Position numbers and translations under genes: made by a program
Notes under the pieces: generated by a model
What the model saw: the letters and a program-made list of their open reading frames with translations, nothing else
Database searches by the model: none
Told to the model about the DNA's origin: nothing
Source of the DNA: Ferrovibrio sp.
Lineage (GTDB): Bacteria > Pseudomonadota > Alphaproteobacteria > Ferrovibrionales > Ferrovibrionaceae
NCBI RefSeq assembly: GCF_019636075.1
Contig: NZ_JAHBYG010000006.1
Span: 51,303-115,302, forward strand
Length of the DNA: 64,000 nt
Direction: 5' to 3'
Part shown: positions 25,501-34,098 of the stretch, one piece after another
How positions within the stretch are numbered: the stretch's first letter is position 1
Layout of the letters: each line of letters begins with the position of its first letter

Positions 25501-27836
25501 GCGGCGCCGACAGCGTCACCTACGCCACCGCGCTCACCAATGCCCGCATCGATCTGCTGGGCGGCAACGACAAGGCGGTGCTGGCCGATGGCGGCAACAG
25601 CGTCACCATCGCCAATGTGGAAACCATCGAATCCGGCAGCGGCAACGACAGCATCGTGCTGGAAACCGCGCTGAGCAGCGGCAAGATCGACCTCGGCGCC
25701 GGCAACGATACGCTTGCCCTGGCCGATGGCACCAACAAGATCACCGTATCGGGCGTGGAAACCCTCACCGGCGGCAGCGGCGACGACACCATCGTGCTGC
25801 TCACCAATCTGGGCACCTCGGCGCAGATCGACCTGGGCGATGGCAACGACAGCCTCACGCTGGGCAATGGCGGCAACATACTCACGCTCGCCAACGCCGA
25901 AACCATCATCGGCGGCGTGGGCGACGATATCATCACCCTGGCCATGACCTATGATGGCGGCAGCATCAATCTGGGTGCCGGCGCCGACAAGCTGATCCTC
26001 GCCGATGGCGGCAACACGCTCACCATCAACGGCATCGAAACCCTGGTGGGCGGCGCCGACGAGGATGTGATCTATCTGGGCAGCGGTTCGGCCAATGCCT
26101 ATCTCGATCTCGGCGGCGGCGACGATCATGTGTATCTGGGCAGCGGCGGCGGCAGCGTGCATCTCACCAATGTGGAGAGCATCACCGGCAGTTCAGGCAG
26201 CGATATCGTCACGCTTGCGGGCACGCTGGCGGATGCCGGCATCGATCTGGGAGCGGGTGCCGACAGCCTGGCGCTGGCCGATGGCGGCAACAGCGTTTCG
26301 CTGAGCAATATCGAAACCGTGCTGGGCGGGGTGGGCAGCGATCATGTAACCCTGCTGACCACGGCCACGGCCGGCGAGATCGATCTGGGCGATGGCAATG
26401 ATGTGCTGGTGCTGGCCGATGGCGGCAACACGCTCACGCTCGCCAATGTGGAAACCATCACCGGCGGCAGCGGCAACGATGCCATCACCCTGGCCGGCGC
26501 GCTGGATACCGGCTTTATCGATCTGCTGGCCGGCGCCAACAGCCTGGTTTTCGCCGATGGCATCAATCTGGCCACATTGGCCAATGTAGAGACGGTGACC
26601 GGCGGTGCGGGTGCCGACAGCATCGTGCTGGATAGCAACCTGCTGGCCGGCCATATCGATCTGGGCGCCGACAACGACAGCCTCACCCTGGCCGATGGCG
26701 GCAACATGCTCACCATCAGCAATGTGGAATCCCTGCTGGGCGGCAGCGGCGCCGATATCGTCACGCTGGCTGATGGCGGCAACAGCATCACCGTGGGCTA
26801 TATCGAAACCCTGGTGGGCGGTGCCGGCGCCGATCATGTCACGCTGGATGATGCCAGCCAGAGCATCACGGTTTCCGGCATCGAAACCCTTACCGGCGGC
26901 GGCGGCGACGACAGCGTCACGCTGGCCGATGGCGGCAACGCGATCACGCTTTCGGGCATCGAAACCCTGGTGGGCGGCAGCGGCGATGATGTGGTTACGC
27001 TGCAATCCAGCCTGGCGGCCAATAGCAGCGTGGATCTCGGCGCCGGCAACGATAGCCTGGCCTTGGCCGATGGCGGCAATACGCTCACCATCGCCAATAT
27101 CGAAACCATCACCGGCGGTCTGGGCGATGATGTAATCACGCTATCCAATGCCGGCGGCGCGCTCACGGCGGCCAGCATCGAAACCCTGATCGGCGGCAGC
27201 GGCGCCGACACAGTCACCCTCACCGATACGGTGAATGGCGGCGAATACGATCTGGGGGCGGGCACCGATACGCTCACCCTGGCCAATGGCGCCAATGTGA
27301 TCACGGTCAGCAATGTAGAGACGGTGACCGGCGGTAGCGGCAACGACAACATCACCATCACCGGCAACCAGACCGCCTATGTATTCGGCGGCGCCGGCGA
27401 CGATACCCTGCAGGGCGGCAATGGCGCCGATTTCCTGATCGCCGGCGGCGGCACCGATACGCTCACCGGCGGCCTGGGCAACGACCGTTTCGTGTTCACC
27501 GCCAGCACCGCCGGCAATGTGGTGACGGTGATGGATATGAGCGCGGGCGACCGGATCGCCTTCGACACCAACAACGAGATGCAGCTCACCGGCAATGCCT
27601 TCGTGCTGGCCGACGATCTGATCGACAACCAGAATATCCGCATGGTGGCCGATGCCAGCGCGCGTATCGGCACCAATCTGGGCGAGGCCGGCTTCGTGTA
27701 TCAGCAGGATACCGGCACGCTCTATTGGGAAGGCAGCGGCGATTTCACCCAGGGCTTCGATGTGCTGATCGGCCAGATCACCGCCGATGGCTCCACGCCC
27801 TGGGCCTACGATTTCAACGCCTTCCGGGAAATGTAA
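19569..27836 (+). CDS. giant RTX-like repeat protein (2,755 residues), probable type I secreted surface protein
   Basis: Starts at GTG with AGGAGA about 11 bases upstream and has no N-terminal signal peptide. Residues 43-2604 are about 55 copies of a 46-residue unit with pattern DLGxGxDxLxLADGGNTLTLxNVET(I/L)xGGSGADxITL, each holding two RTX-like Gly/Asp turns. Residues 2605-2640 are ordinary RTX nonapeptides (GGAGDDTLQ, GGNGADFLI, GGLGNDRFVF). The last 115 residues resemble the C-terminal region of type I secretion substrates, ending AYDFNAFREM. No Cys was seen, and the only two Trp are near the C-terminus. This composition suggests a Ca-binding beta-roll or solenoid exported through an ABC/HlyD/TolC machine, acting as adhesin, matrix or surface layer (inference). 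No such transporter is in the window. Confidence 0.85.
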   Translation: MPVVITLGDDGFSQTHGKVDTLTSGTGNDSIAITSPVSGALFDLGGGSDSLLLQGGKNTATVRNVESLTGGSGADTILLGTAFNGGQLDLGAGNDKLTLASGGNTFAVANVETILGGSGADYVTLSTTVAKGSYDLAGGNDKLTLADGGNTVTLANIETIIGGSGADKVTLTSAATGPSIDLGGGADSLKLNGAGNTLTIANTETITGGSGADRITLSGTMAGGSVDLGAGIDSLKLADGGNSLTVSGIETITGGSGADSLTVATAGKMELNLGGGSDSVTLAAPGAVVSLSQVETVIGSGGNDSVTLTNASTGTSIDLGAGKDSLTLAGSGNTLTVGNAETITGSSGADTITLSTSISGGRVDLGGGSDKLILADGGNSITAANIETITGGSGIDKITLANAQNGGGIDLGGGADSLTLANGSNTLTLANVESITGGSGSDRITLSTTVSGGQADLGSGLDSLKLADGGNSLTASGIETITGGSGADHVTLSAAGKGEVALGGGADSLTLANAANALTVSGTETIIGGSGADTITLTDALTNTHQISLGAGNDKLILANTANTGSVAGAESIAGGSGADTITLSATIAKGSIDLGAGADKLTLADGGNSLTVANVETIIGGSGADTVTLGNAANGSSIDLGGGADSLKLAAGTNNLTLANVESITGGAGADTIALSTTVSGGRIDLGAGNDKLTLADGGNSLSIAGVETLQGGSGADHVTLLTAGKSTIDLGGGGDSLTLVTGGSNITVANVESISGSATSETITLSGALTTSANLDLGKGSDKLQLANLANTGSIANAEYIIGGNAADTITLLTTLANASIDLGAGNDSLTLADGGNLLKLSNTETLVGGAGNDTVTLGNAVNGASIDLRGGADKLMLAKGNNLLTLTNLETLIGGAGNDTITLGNAVTAMHVDLGAGADKLTLANGGNAITVVNAETIMGGTGADLVSLNGSFKGNIDLGAGADKVSFGNAANIATLSNVESISGGTGSDVVTITDALSTSASIDLGAGNDALTLMQSATLTLANVETLTSAAGADTITFSAAISRGQVDLGAGNDKLILAAGTNTLTVSNVETLTGNSGNDAITLGRAISGAQIDLGGGADKLTLALGGNIVTVTGVESLTGGTGADVVTYTDAQTAARIDLGTGNDTLTLANGGNTVTLAGVETLSTGSGNDSVTLVSGVMGGQYDLGAGNDSITLAAAGNNLTLAGAETIIGGGGADTITLSGTVNGASIDLGAGNDKLTLAAGGNTLTLANVESIVAGAGNDDITLLNAVRGRIELGAGNDTLTLADGNNLLTLSGVETLVAGEGDDAITLAESITGRIDLAGGNDKLTLADGGNTVTLSGVETLTGGAGNDSVTLSGAMVGRIDLGNGADKLVLSDDGNTLTLAGVETLVAGSGDDDITLTAALGSAASIDLGDGEDTLRLAAGVNTVTITNVESIVGNSGADTITLGNTVDGLSLDLGNGADSLKLANGGNTLTLSNVESVLGGSGADIVTLTGGIKGGSFDLGGGNDTLILADGINTLTLSNVESLVGGAGNDGITLTGIVNGGSLDLGDGADSLALADGGNSVTLGNIETVTGGSGADLVTLANALAKGSIDLGNGVDSLKLADGGNTLSIGNVETLTGGDGADIITFRAGVTGLVDLGDDNDALTLAAGGNTLTIANVESLTGGSGADIITLASAANGLSINLGAGYDSLKLADGGNSLSLSNVETVIGGSGDDAITFITSIKGALDLGGGANSLELAAKGNTVTLGNIETITGGSGADVLVLTTALTAGSVALGAGDDKVTLANGGNTVSASGVDTMIGGSGNDAITLLQAQGNAQYLLGDGNDSLTLANGTNNITIGGIETLTGGTGNDTIRLATAQNGGQYALGDGADKLTLANGDNTLTVSGLESLVGGSGADAVTLTGTVSGGSFLMGAGFDTLVLANGGNSATVGAAESIVGGSGDDIITLVAGTNALTVSSIETLTGASGADSVTYATALTNARIDLLGGNDKAVLADGGNSVTIANVETIESGSGNDSIVLETALSSGKIDLGAGNDTLALADGTNKITVSGVETLTGGSGDDTIVLLTNLGTSAQIDLGDGNDSLTLGNGGNILTLANAETIIGGVGDDIITLAMTYDGGSINLGAGADKLILADGGNTLTINGIETLVGGADEDVIYLGSGSANAYLDLGGGDDHVYLGSGGGSVHLTNVESITGSSGSDIVTLAGTLADAGIDLGAGADSLALADGGNSVSLSNIETVLGGVGSDHVTLLTTATAGEIDLGDGNDVLVLADGGNTLTLANVETITGGSGNDAITLAGALDTGFIDLLAGANSLVFADGINLATLANVETVTGGAGADSIVLDSNLLAGHIDLGADNDSLTLADGGNMLTISNVESLLGGSGADIVTLADGGNSITVGYIETLVGGAGADHVTLDDASQSITVSGIETLTGGGGDDSVTLADGGNAITLSGIETLVGGSGDDVVTLQSSLAANSSVDLGAGNDSLALADGGNTLTIANIETITGGLGDDVITLSNAGGALTAASIETLIGGSGADTVTLTDTVNGGEYDLGAGTDTLTLANGANVITVSNVETVTGGSGNDNITITGNQTAYVFGGAGDDTLQGGNGADFLIAGGGTDTLTGGLGNDRFVFTASTAGNVVTVMDMSAGDRIAFDTNNEMQLTGNAFVLADDLIDNQNIRMVADASARIGTNLGEAGFVYQQDTGTLYWEGSGDFTQGFDVLIGQITADGSTPWAYDFNAFREM
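19695..27380 (+). repeat. ~138-bp coding tandem repeat array, about 55 units
   Basis: In-frame units of 45-47 codons encode the solenoid. Unit lengths in the first 20 units follow 46,46,46,46,45 / 46,46,46,46,45 / 47,46,46,46,45 / 47,46,46,46,45, so a five-unit super-repeat of 687-690 bp is laid over the basic unit (19695, 20382, 21069, 21759). Near the 3' end (about 26760-27000) there are half-units of about 26 residues lacking the DLGxGxD part. Confidence 0.9.
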
Positions 27837-27845
27837 GCCTGCGTT

Positions 27846-28973
27846 TCAGCCGGCATCCACCCGGCGCCGGCGCAGCCACCAGCCGCTTTGTTCGGGCCAG
27901 GCATCCCAGCCATTTTCCTGTTGCAGGGCCAATGCGGCATTCACGCCCCAATTGGGATCGCGCATGAATTCGCGGCCCACGGCAATCAGATCGGCGCTGC
28001 CATCGGCCAGGATCGCTTCCGCCTGCGGCCCATCCAGGATCAGGCCCACCGCCATGGTGGGGATACCGGCCTGCTTGCGGATCTCAGCGGCATAGGGCAC
28101 CTGAAAGCCGGGCTTGCGCGGCAATGGCTGCGCCGTGGCCGATCCGCCCAGGCCGCCGGTGGAACAATCGATTACATCGATGCCGATGGCTTTCAATTCC
28201 GCCGCCAGCGCCAGGTTGTCGGCCATTGTCCAGCCGGCATCGGCCGGTTCCTGCGCCGAGATGCGGGTGAAAACCGGCAAGCCATCGCCGGCTGCCGCAC
28301 GCACCGCGCGGGCCACGCGTAGCGGAAACCGCATCCGCCCGGCCAGGTCGCCGCCATAGGCATCGCTGCGCTTGTTGGTCTGCGCCGAAAGAAACTGGTG
28401 CAGCAGATAGCCATGCGCCATATGCACTTCCAGCAAGCCGAAGCCGGCCGCCACGGCACGCTGGGCGGCCATGCGGAAGGCTTCTTCCATCGCATCCAGT
28501 TCGGCGGGCTCCAAGGCATGCGGCAGCAGCCAGGCATCGCTGATGCGTTCGGCGCTGGGCGCCACGACATCCCAGGGCCGGTCGCCGCGCGCGATATCGG
28601 CCTGCTGCAGCGGGCCATTGCCAAACCATGGGCGCTGTACGCTGGCCTTGCGGCCGGCATGGCCCAACTGAATCGCCGGCACTGCGCCAAGCTGCTTGAT
28701 TGTCTGCGCCACGTTGCTCAGCGCCTTGCCTTGCTCGTCGGTCCACAGCCCCACATCGCCATGGGTGATGCGGCCGCGCGGCTCAACCGCTGTGGCCTCC
28801 ACGAAAACCGCGCCGGCGCCGCCCATGGCAAAGCGCCCCAGATGCACCTTGTGCCATTCGCCCACCACGCCATCCTGAGCGGCGTATTGGCACATCGGCG
28901 ATACCACGATGCGGTTTTTCAGCGTGATGCCGCGCAGGGCGATGGGTTGCAGTAAGCGTGGCTGGTTCGGCAT
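27846..28973 (-). CDS. Old Yellow Enzyme-family NADH:flavin oxidoreductase (YqjM class)
   Basis: FMN-dependent ene-reductase of 375 residues that reduces activated C=C bonds or nitro groups of electrophiles. Visible: LKNRIVVSPMCQYAA near residue 22, whose Cys and Tyr mark the thermophilic/YqjM class; AIQLGHAGRKAS; the substrate-binding pair in HMAHGYLLHQFL; NKRSDAYGGDLAGRMRFPL; and a C-terminal VGREFMRDPNW. Start at ATG 28973; the frame continues further upstream without family sequence. It is the last gene of a TetR-MATE-OYE operon (49-bp gap), which points to detoxification of an exported or reactive compound. It is convergent with the giant gene, with only 9 bp between the stops and no visible terminator. 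Confidence 0.9.
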   Translation of the reverse strand: MPNQPRLLQPIALRGITLKNRIVVSPMCQYAAQDGVVGEWHKVHLGRFAMGGAGAVFVEATAVEPRGRITHGDVGLWTDEQGKALSNVAQTIKQLGAVPAIQLGHAGRKASVQRPWFGNGPLQQADIARGDRPWDVVAPSAERISDAWLLPHALEPAELDAMEEAFRMAAQRAVAAGFGLLEVHMAHGYLLHQFLSAQTNKRSDAYGGDLAGRMRFPLRVARAVRAAAGDGLPVFTRISAQEPADAGWTMADNLALAAELKAIGIDVIDCSTGGLGGSATAQPLPRKPGFQVPYAAEIRKQAGIPTMAVGLILDGPQAEAILADGSADLIAVGREFMRDPNWGVNAALALQQENGWDAWPEQSGWWLRRRRVDAG

Positions 28974-29022
28974 GTTTCTCTCCCGTTTTTTGCGGGCGCA
29001 GAACAGCATGAAGCGCCCGATA

Positions 29023-30411
29023 TCACAAGCTCCGCCCCCAGCGCGTGAAATACACGAAGCCCGCCGTGGCCAGGCCGTAGATCGCCATGGCAAAGCCCGC
29101 CAGTGCGAATAATGTCCAGGCCGGAGCGGCGATGCTCAGCAGCCACCAGCCGCCCAGTGCCACCACGATCAACCGCAAGGTGCCGGCCAGTACCGGGCCC
29201 ACGATATGGCCGGCGCCCTGGCTGGCGAAATACAGGCAAAGCCCGGTGCCGAAAAAACCGAAGCCCGCGCCGGCCGCCACCAGATAGCTGCGCGCCGATT
29301 CCAGCACGGCGGTGTCGTCGGTGAACAGCCGGGCCCATAGATCGGGGAACAGCACCACGATCAGGCCGATGATGCCCAGGGTTGTCGTGGCCATGGCGCC
29401 TGCGGTCCAGGCCACGCGGCGCGCGCGCTTGATATTGCCGGCGCCCACGGCCATGCCCACCATCGGCACGCTGGCCACGCCGATGGAAAACGCAATCGGC
29501 ACCAGCAGGAATTCCAGCCGTGCGCCGATGCCATAGCCGGCCAGTGCGTTGGTGCCGAAGCGCGCCACCAGGCCGGTGAAGATCAGCACGGTCAGCACGG
29601 TTTGCAGCGGCGACAAACAGGCCACCGCACCCACCCGCAGGATATCCATGAACATCCGGCGTTGCAGTTGCAGGCCGCGCAGGCGCAGGGTCAGGCGCGC
29701 ACGGCCCGAACGCAGATACCACAGCAGCACAAAGGTGCCGCCGGCAAACACCGCGATCTGCGCCAGCGCCAGGCCGGGCATGCCAAGGCGTGGCAATTGC
29801 ACCGGCCCGAGTTGCAATCCCAGGCTCAGGCCGGCGCCCAACAGCACTTGCAGCAGCGCCGCCAGGATGGTGAGCAGCGAGGGTGTCATCATATTGCCGG
29901 TGCCGCGCAGGATGGAGGCCAGGATGTTGAACCACCACACTGCCAGCGCGCCGCTGAACAGCGTGTTGGAATAGAGCAGGGCCTGTTGCAGGCTGCCGTC
30001 GCGGCCGCCCAGCAGATGATAGATCAGCGGCCCCAGGCTCCAGAAAAACACCATGAAGATCACCGCCGCCAATGTGGCGATGGCCAAGGCATGCCAGGCC
30101 AGGCTATGGGCGCGCGGGATGTCGCCGCTGCCGATGGCGCGGCTGATCGCAGAGGATACGCCGCCGCCCATGGCGCCGGCCGACATCATCTGCATCAGCA
30201 TCGCCATCGGAAAGGTGAGGGCCATCGCCGCCAGCGGTTCCACGCCCAGGCGACCGACATAGACGGTTTCAGCCACCGCCGCCATCGCGGTGGCCAGCAT
30301 CGCCGCCGTGGTGGGCAGGGTCAGGCGCAGCAGGGTTTGAAAGATCGGCGCGGTCAGCATCAGCTCCACGCGCGAGGGCGCAGGCTTGGCGGCGGAAGCA
30401 GCGACGTTCAT
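29023..30411 (-). CDS. MATE family efflux transporter
   Basis: 462-residue inner-membrane antiporter with about 12 hydrophobic spans arranged as two similar halves. Typical features are the N-terminal LTLPTTAAMLATAMAAVAETVYVGRLG segment, the early AMALTFPMAMLMQMMSAGAMGGG span, and the second-half FSIGVASVPMVGMAVGAGN segment. It exports cationic drugs or metabolites using a Na+ or H+ gradient. Its start overlaps the stop of the upstream TetR gene by ATGA, so it is translated with the regulator and is presumably under its control through the operator at 31081. Confidence 0.9.
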   Translation of the reverse strand: MNVAASAAKPAPSRVELMLTAPIFQTLLRLTLPTTAAMLATAMAAVAETVYVGRLGVEPLAAMALTFPMAMLMQMMSAGAMGGGVSSAISRAIGSGDIPRAHSLAWHALAIATLAAVIFMVFFWSLGPLIYHLLGGRDGSLQQALLYSNTLFSGALAVWWFNILASILRGTGNMMTPSLLTILAALLQVLLGAGLSLGLQLGPVQLPRLGMPGLALAQIAVFAGGTFVLLWYLRSGRARLTLRLRGLQLQRRMFMDILRVGAVACLSPLQTVLTVLIFTGLVARFGTNALAGYGIGARLEFLLVPIAFSIGVASVPMVGMAVGAGNIKRARRVAWTAGAMATTTLGIIGLIVVLFPDLWARLFTDDTAVLESARSYLVAAGAGFGFFGTGLCLYFASQGAGHIVGPVLAGTLRLIVVALGGWWLLSIAAPAWTLFALAGFAMAIYGLATAGFVYFTRWGRSL

Positions 30412-31028
30412 GCCCGCACCGCGGTGTTGGGGGTCTCGCCGTGCAGGGCTTCGATCCGCTTATGCAGGGCCGCTTTGCTGGCCTGCAGGATGGCGTCGGA
30501 CAGATCCGGATCGGCCACCGCGCGTGCCAGCGTGATGGCGCCCACCATCTCGGCCAGCAGCGACAGGGCGGCTTCGGCATTGCCGCCGCCATGATTGGTC
30601 AGGCGGCCGAGCAGGGTTTTGATCCCGGCATCGAAAGCGGCGCGGGCTGGCGGCGAGAGATGCCGCATCTCGCCGCCCAGGGCGGTGATCGGGCAGCCGC
30701 TGCCGGGGTCGTCGCGGTGGTTTGCCGATACGTAGCTTTCCATCCGCGCGGCCAGCCATTCCGCGCCGCTCTTGTCGCCATGGCGGGCATCGAAGCGGGT
30801 GCGGCTATCGGCGAACATGGTGTCGATGGCCTCGGCGATCAGCGCATCCTTGGAAGCGAAATGGGCATAGAAGCCGCCATGGGTGAGGCCGGCTTCGCGC
30901 ATGATGTCCTGCACCCCAACGCGCTCCGGTCCCCTGGCCCGCAGCGCCCGGGCGGCCACCTGTAAAAGCGCATCATGGGTCTGGCTGCCACGGCGGCGCC
31001 GGGCTGTAGGCAGGGAAGGCTGAGGCAT
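30408..31028 (-). CDS. TetR/AcrR family regulator
   Basis: 206 residues. The N-terminal HTH (about 15-60) reads THDALLQVAARALRARG, VGVQDIMREAGLTHGGFYAHFASKDALIAEAI, the classic TetR pattern. The C-terminal ligand domain has CPITALGGEM and a helical tail, as in YcdC/NemR-like regulators that sense electrophiles or aromatics through Cys. It is first in the operon with a MATE pump and an ene-reductase. A perfect palindrome 52 bp upstream of the start (31081-31100) is the likely autoregulatory operator. Confidence 0.92.
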   Translation of the reverse strand: MPQPSLPTARRRRGSQTHDALLQVAARALRARGPERVGVQDIMREAGLTHGGFYAHFASKDALIAEAIDTMFADSRTRFDARHGDKSGAEWLAARMESYVSANHRDDPGSGCPITALGGEMRHLSPPARAAFDAGIKTLLGRLTNHGGGNAEAALSLLAEMVGAITLARAVADPDLSDAILQASKAALHKRIEALHGETPNTAVRA

Positions 31029-31030
31029 GG

Positions 31031-31062
31031 CTGGGCTTCTTTAGGGCTGGGTTTCTTTAGGG
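31031..31062. repeat. 16-bp tandem duplication in the tetR leader
   Basis: CTGGGCTTCTTTAGGG is followed directly by CTGGGTTTCTTTAGGG (one difference). On the minus strand this duplicates an AAAGAAGCCCAG segment just upstream of the tetR start codon. Confidence 0.9.
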
Positions 31063-31080
31063 TTGGGGATTGGTTGCCAT

Positions 31081-31100
31081 AATATGATGGTCATCATATT
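31081..31100. promoter_or_regulatory. palindromic operator for the TetR-MATE-OYE operon
   Basis: AATATGATGGTCATCATATT has two perfect 9-bp arms around a 2-bp centre, in an AT-rich stretch between the tetR start and the convergent phnN stop. Its size and symmetry suit a TetR dimer. A TTGCCT (minus strand, 31114-31109) about 18 bp from the palindrome's distal half could be the -35 box, so binding would block the promoter (inference). Confidence 0.75.
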
Positions 31101-31147
31101 TTAAAAGGCAAGAAATATCGATAAAAATATAAAATAACGATTTTTTC

Positions 31148-31738
31148 TTATTGCGGACGGCGCTTCAGCAGGTCCACGAAGCGGGCGGCGGTCTCGGCCA
31201 GCGGGCCGTCATTGTCCAGTCGCACAACATCGCTGCCGCTCAGGGTGAAGGCGGCGGCGCGCTGCAGGCGCTCCTCGATTTCGGCCGGACTTTCGCGGCC
31301 ACGGCCCAGCAGGCGCTGGCGCAGGATATCCGGGCTGGCATTGATCAGCAGCACCAGCAGGCCGGGATAGCGCTTGCGGGCATCGTCCAGCACGGTGCGC
31401 GACACATTCACCACCACCTCGCGGCCGGCGGCCAGATCCGCCTCGATCTGTTTCGGGATACCGTAATGCAGGCCATGGGCCGGCCAGTGCAGGGCGAAAT
31501 CGCCACGCGCCTGGGCGGCTGCGAAATCGGCTTCGCTCATGGCGATATAATCCTCGCCGGGCAGCCCGGGCGCGCGGGTTACCACCCGGCGCGGAAACAC
31601 CACCCCGGGCCCGGCGGCGGGATCGTTCTTCAGCGCCGCGCGCGCGGCATCGAGCAGGCTATCCTTGCCCACGCCGCTGGGGCCGACCACCAGCACCAGG
31701 CGGCCGCGTCGTTTATCAATCTGCGAATCCGTTGCCAT
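31148..31738 (-). CDS. phnN: ribose 1,5-bisphosphate phosphokinase PhnN
   Basis: Phosphorylates ribose 1,5-bisphosphate to PRPP, the last step of the C-P lyase route and a side entry to PRPP. The 196-residue P-loop kinase of guanylate-kinase type has LVLVVGPSGVGKDSLLDAAR (residues 14-33), FPRRVVTRAPGLPGEDYIAMSEADF, FALHWPAHGLHYGIP and VVVNVSRTVLDDARKRYP; the WxAHGLxYG box marks PhnN against GMP kinase. It lies 14 bp after an SDR gene in the same direction. No phosphonate transport or C-P lyase gene is nearby, so the gene is orphaned here. Confidence 0.9.
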   Translation of the reverse strand: MATDSQIDKRRGRLVLVVGPSGVGKDSLLDAARAALKNDPAAGPGVVFPRRVVTRAPGLPGEDYIAMSEADFAAAQARGDFALHWPAHGLHYGIPKQIEADLAAGREVVVNVSRTVLDDARKRYPGLLVLLINASPDILRQRLLGRGRESPAEIEERLQRAAAFTLSGSDVVRLDNDGPLAETAARFVDLLKRRPQ

Positions 31739-31752
31739 CAGCCGATGGCATA

Positions 31753-33239
<1,487 letters not shown>

Positions 33240-33280
33240 TCCGGCTTTGACGTAGGGCGTTTGTTCGGGAGGGCATGGCA

Positions 33281-34069
33281 ATGATGAAGAAAGTCGCGCT
33301 GGGCATTCTGGTCGTGGTGCTGGTTGTGGCCGGCGGCGCTTATTATCTGCTGAGCAATCTCGACAGCCTGGTGAAGGCCGCCGTGGAGACCTATGGCAGC
33401 GAAGCCACGCAAACCCGCGTCAGCCTGGGCAAGGTGGAATTGAAGATCAGCGATGGCCAGGCCAGCCTTGGCGATCTGAAAGTGATGAACCCGAAGGGTT
33501 TCAGCGACAGCGAAGCGATGAGCCTGGGGCTGATTTCGGTGAAGCTGGATGTCGCCAATTCCAATCAAACGTTGATCGTGATCAAGGAAGTTGTGATCGA
33601 GCGCCCGCATATCAGCTATGAGCAGGCCGCTGCCGGCGGCAATCTGGAAACCATCCAGAAGAATGCCCAGGCCTATGGCCAGAAGATGGCTGGCGGCGGC
33701 GCGGGCGGTGGCGGTTCGTCCGCTTCCTCCTCGGCCAGCAAGACCGGCAAGCCGGAACCCAAGCTGGTCATCGAGAATCTGTATGTGCGCGATGGCCGCA
33801 TCGGCATCAGCCATGCCGCATTGCAAGGCCGCAAGCTGGAAAGCAGCCTGCCCACCATCCATCTCACCGATATCGGCAAAGCCAAGGGCGGCGCCACGCC
33901 GGCGGAAGTGGCCGAGCGTGTGCTGGGCAGCATCAGCCAGAGCGCCAGCCGCGTGGCGGTGAGCGACCTGCAGAAGCAACTGGGCGACCAGTTCAAAGGT
34001 GCGGCTGGCGCGTTGCAGCAGAATTCCGGCGGCGCTGCCGATCGCCTGAAGGGCTTGCTGTCCAAGTAA
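33281..34069 (+). CDS. AsmA-like membrane-anchored protein of unknown function
   Basis: About 262 residues. An N-terminal membrane anchor (VALGILVVVLVVAGGAYYLL) is followed by a beta-rich region with VELKISDGQASLGDLKVMNPKGF and a LISVKLDV strand, as in AsmA-like periplasmic proteins, then a flexible Gly/Ser linker (GGGAGGGGSSASSSAS) and a C-terminal amphipathic part. Role not assigned; AsmA relatives take part in outer-membrane lipid transport and integrity. The ATG at 33281 is preferred since GGGAGGG lies 7 bases upstream; the ATG at 33275 sits right against that site. The stop lies inside a 12-bp triple repeat that also holds the next start. Confidence 0.65.
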   Translation: MMKKVALGILVVVLVVAGGAYYLLSNLDSLVKAAVETYGSEATQTRVSLGKVELKISDGQASLGDLKVMNPKGFSDSEAMSLGLISVKLDVANSNQTLIVIKEVVIERPHISYEQAAAGGNLETIQKNAQAYGQKMAGGGAGGGGSSASSSASKTGKPEPKLVIENLYVRDGRIGISHAALQGRKLESSLPTIHLTDIGKAKGGATPAEVAERVLGSISQSASRVAVSDLQKQLGDQFKGAAGALQQNSGGAADRLKGLLSK

Positions 34070-34098
34070 ATGCCCAAGTAAGTGCCCAGGTAAATGAC
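34063..34098. repeat. 12-bp x3 tandem repeat spanning a stop and the next start
   Basis: CAAGTAAATGCC, CAAGTAAGTGCC, CAGGTAAATGAC. Copy 1 holds the TAA of the AsmA-like gene and copy 3 holds the ATG of the MFS gene. In the MFS frame, copies 1 and 2 read ATG-CCC-AAG-TAA and GTG-CCC-AGG-TAA, that is, two three-codon mini-ORFs directly ahead of the true start. Confidence 0.9.

Noticed and set aside
20397..26162. A 1,921-codon open frame on the minus strand inside the giant gene, and further long antisense frames nearby
   Set aside because: It mirrors the 138-bp coding repeat: a multiple-of-three period and GC-rich codons keep the antisense frame free of stops. The product is low-complexity and has no start signal or family resemblance.
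19695..27380. Regular spacing of repeats suggesting a CRISPR-like array
   Set aside because: Units are 138 bp, contiguous, in frame and coding, with no unique spacers between short palindromic repeats and no cas genes.
19569..27836. Adhesin exported by a type V or Sec route
   Set aside because: No N-terminal signal peptide and no beta-barrel or TpsA-like domain; the C-terminal RTX region points to type I secretion.
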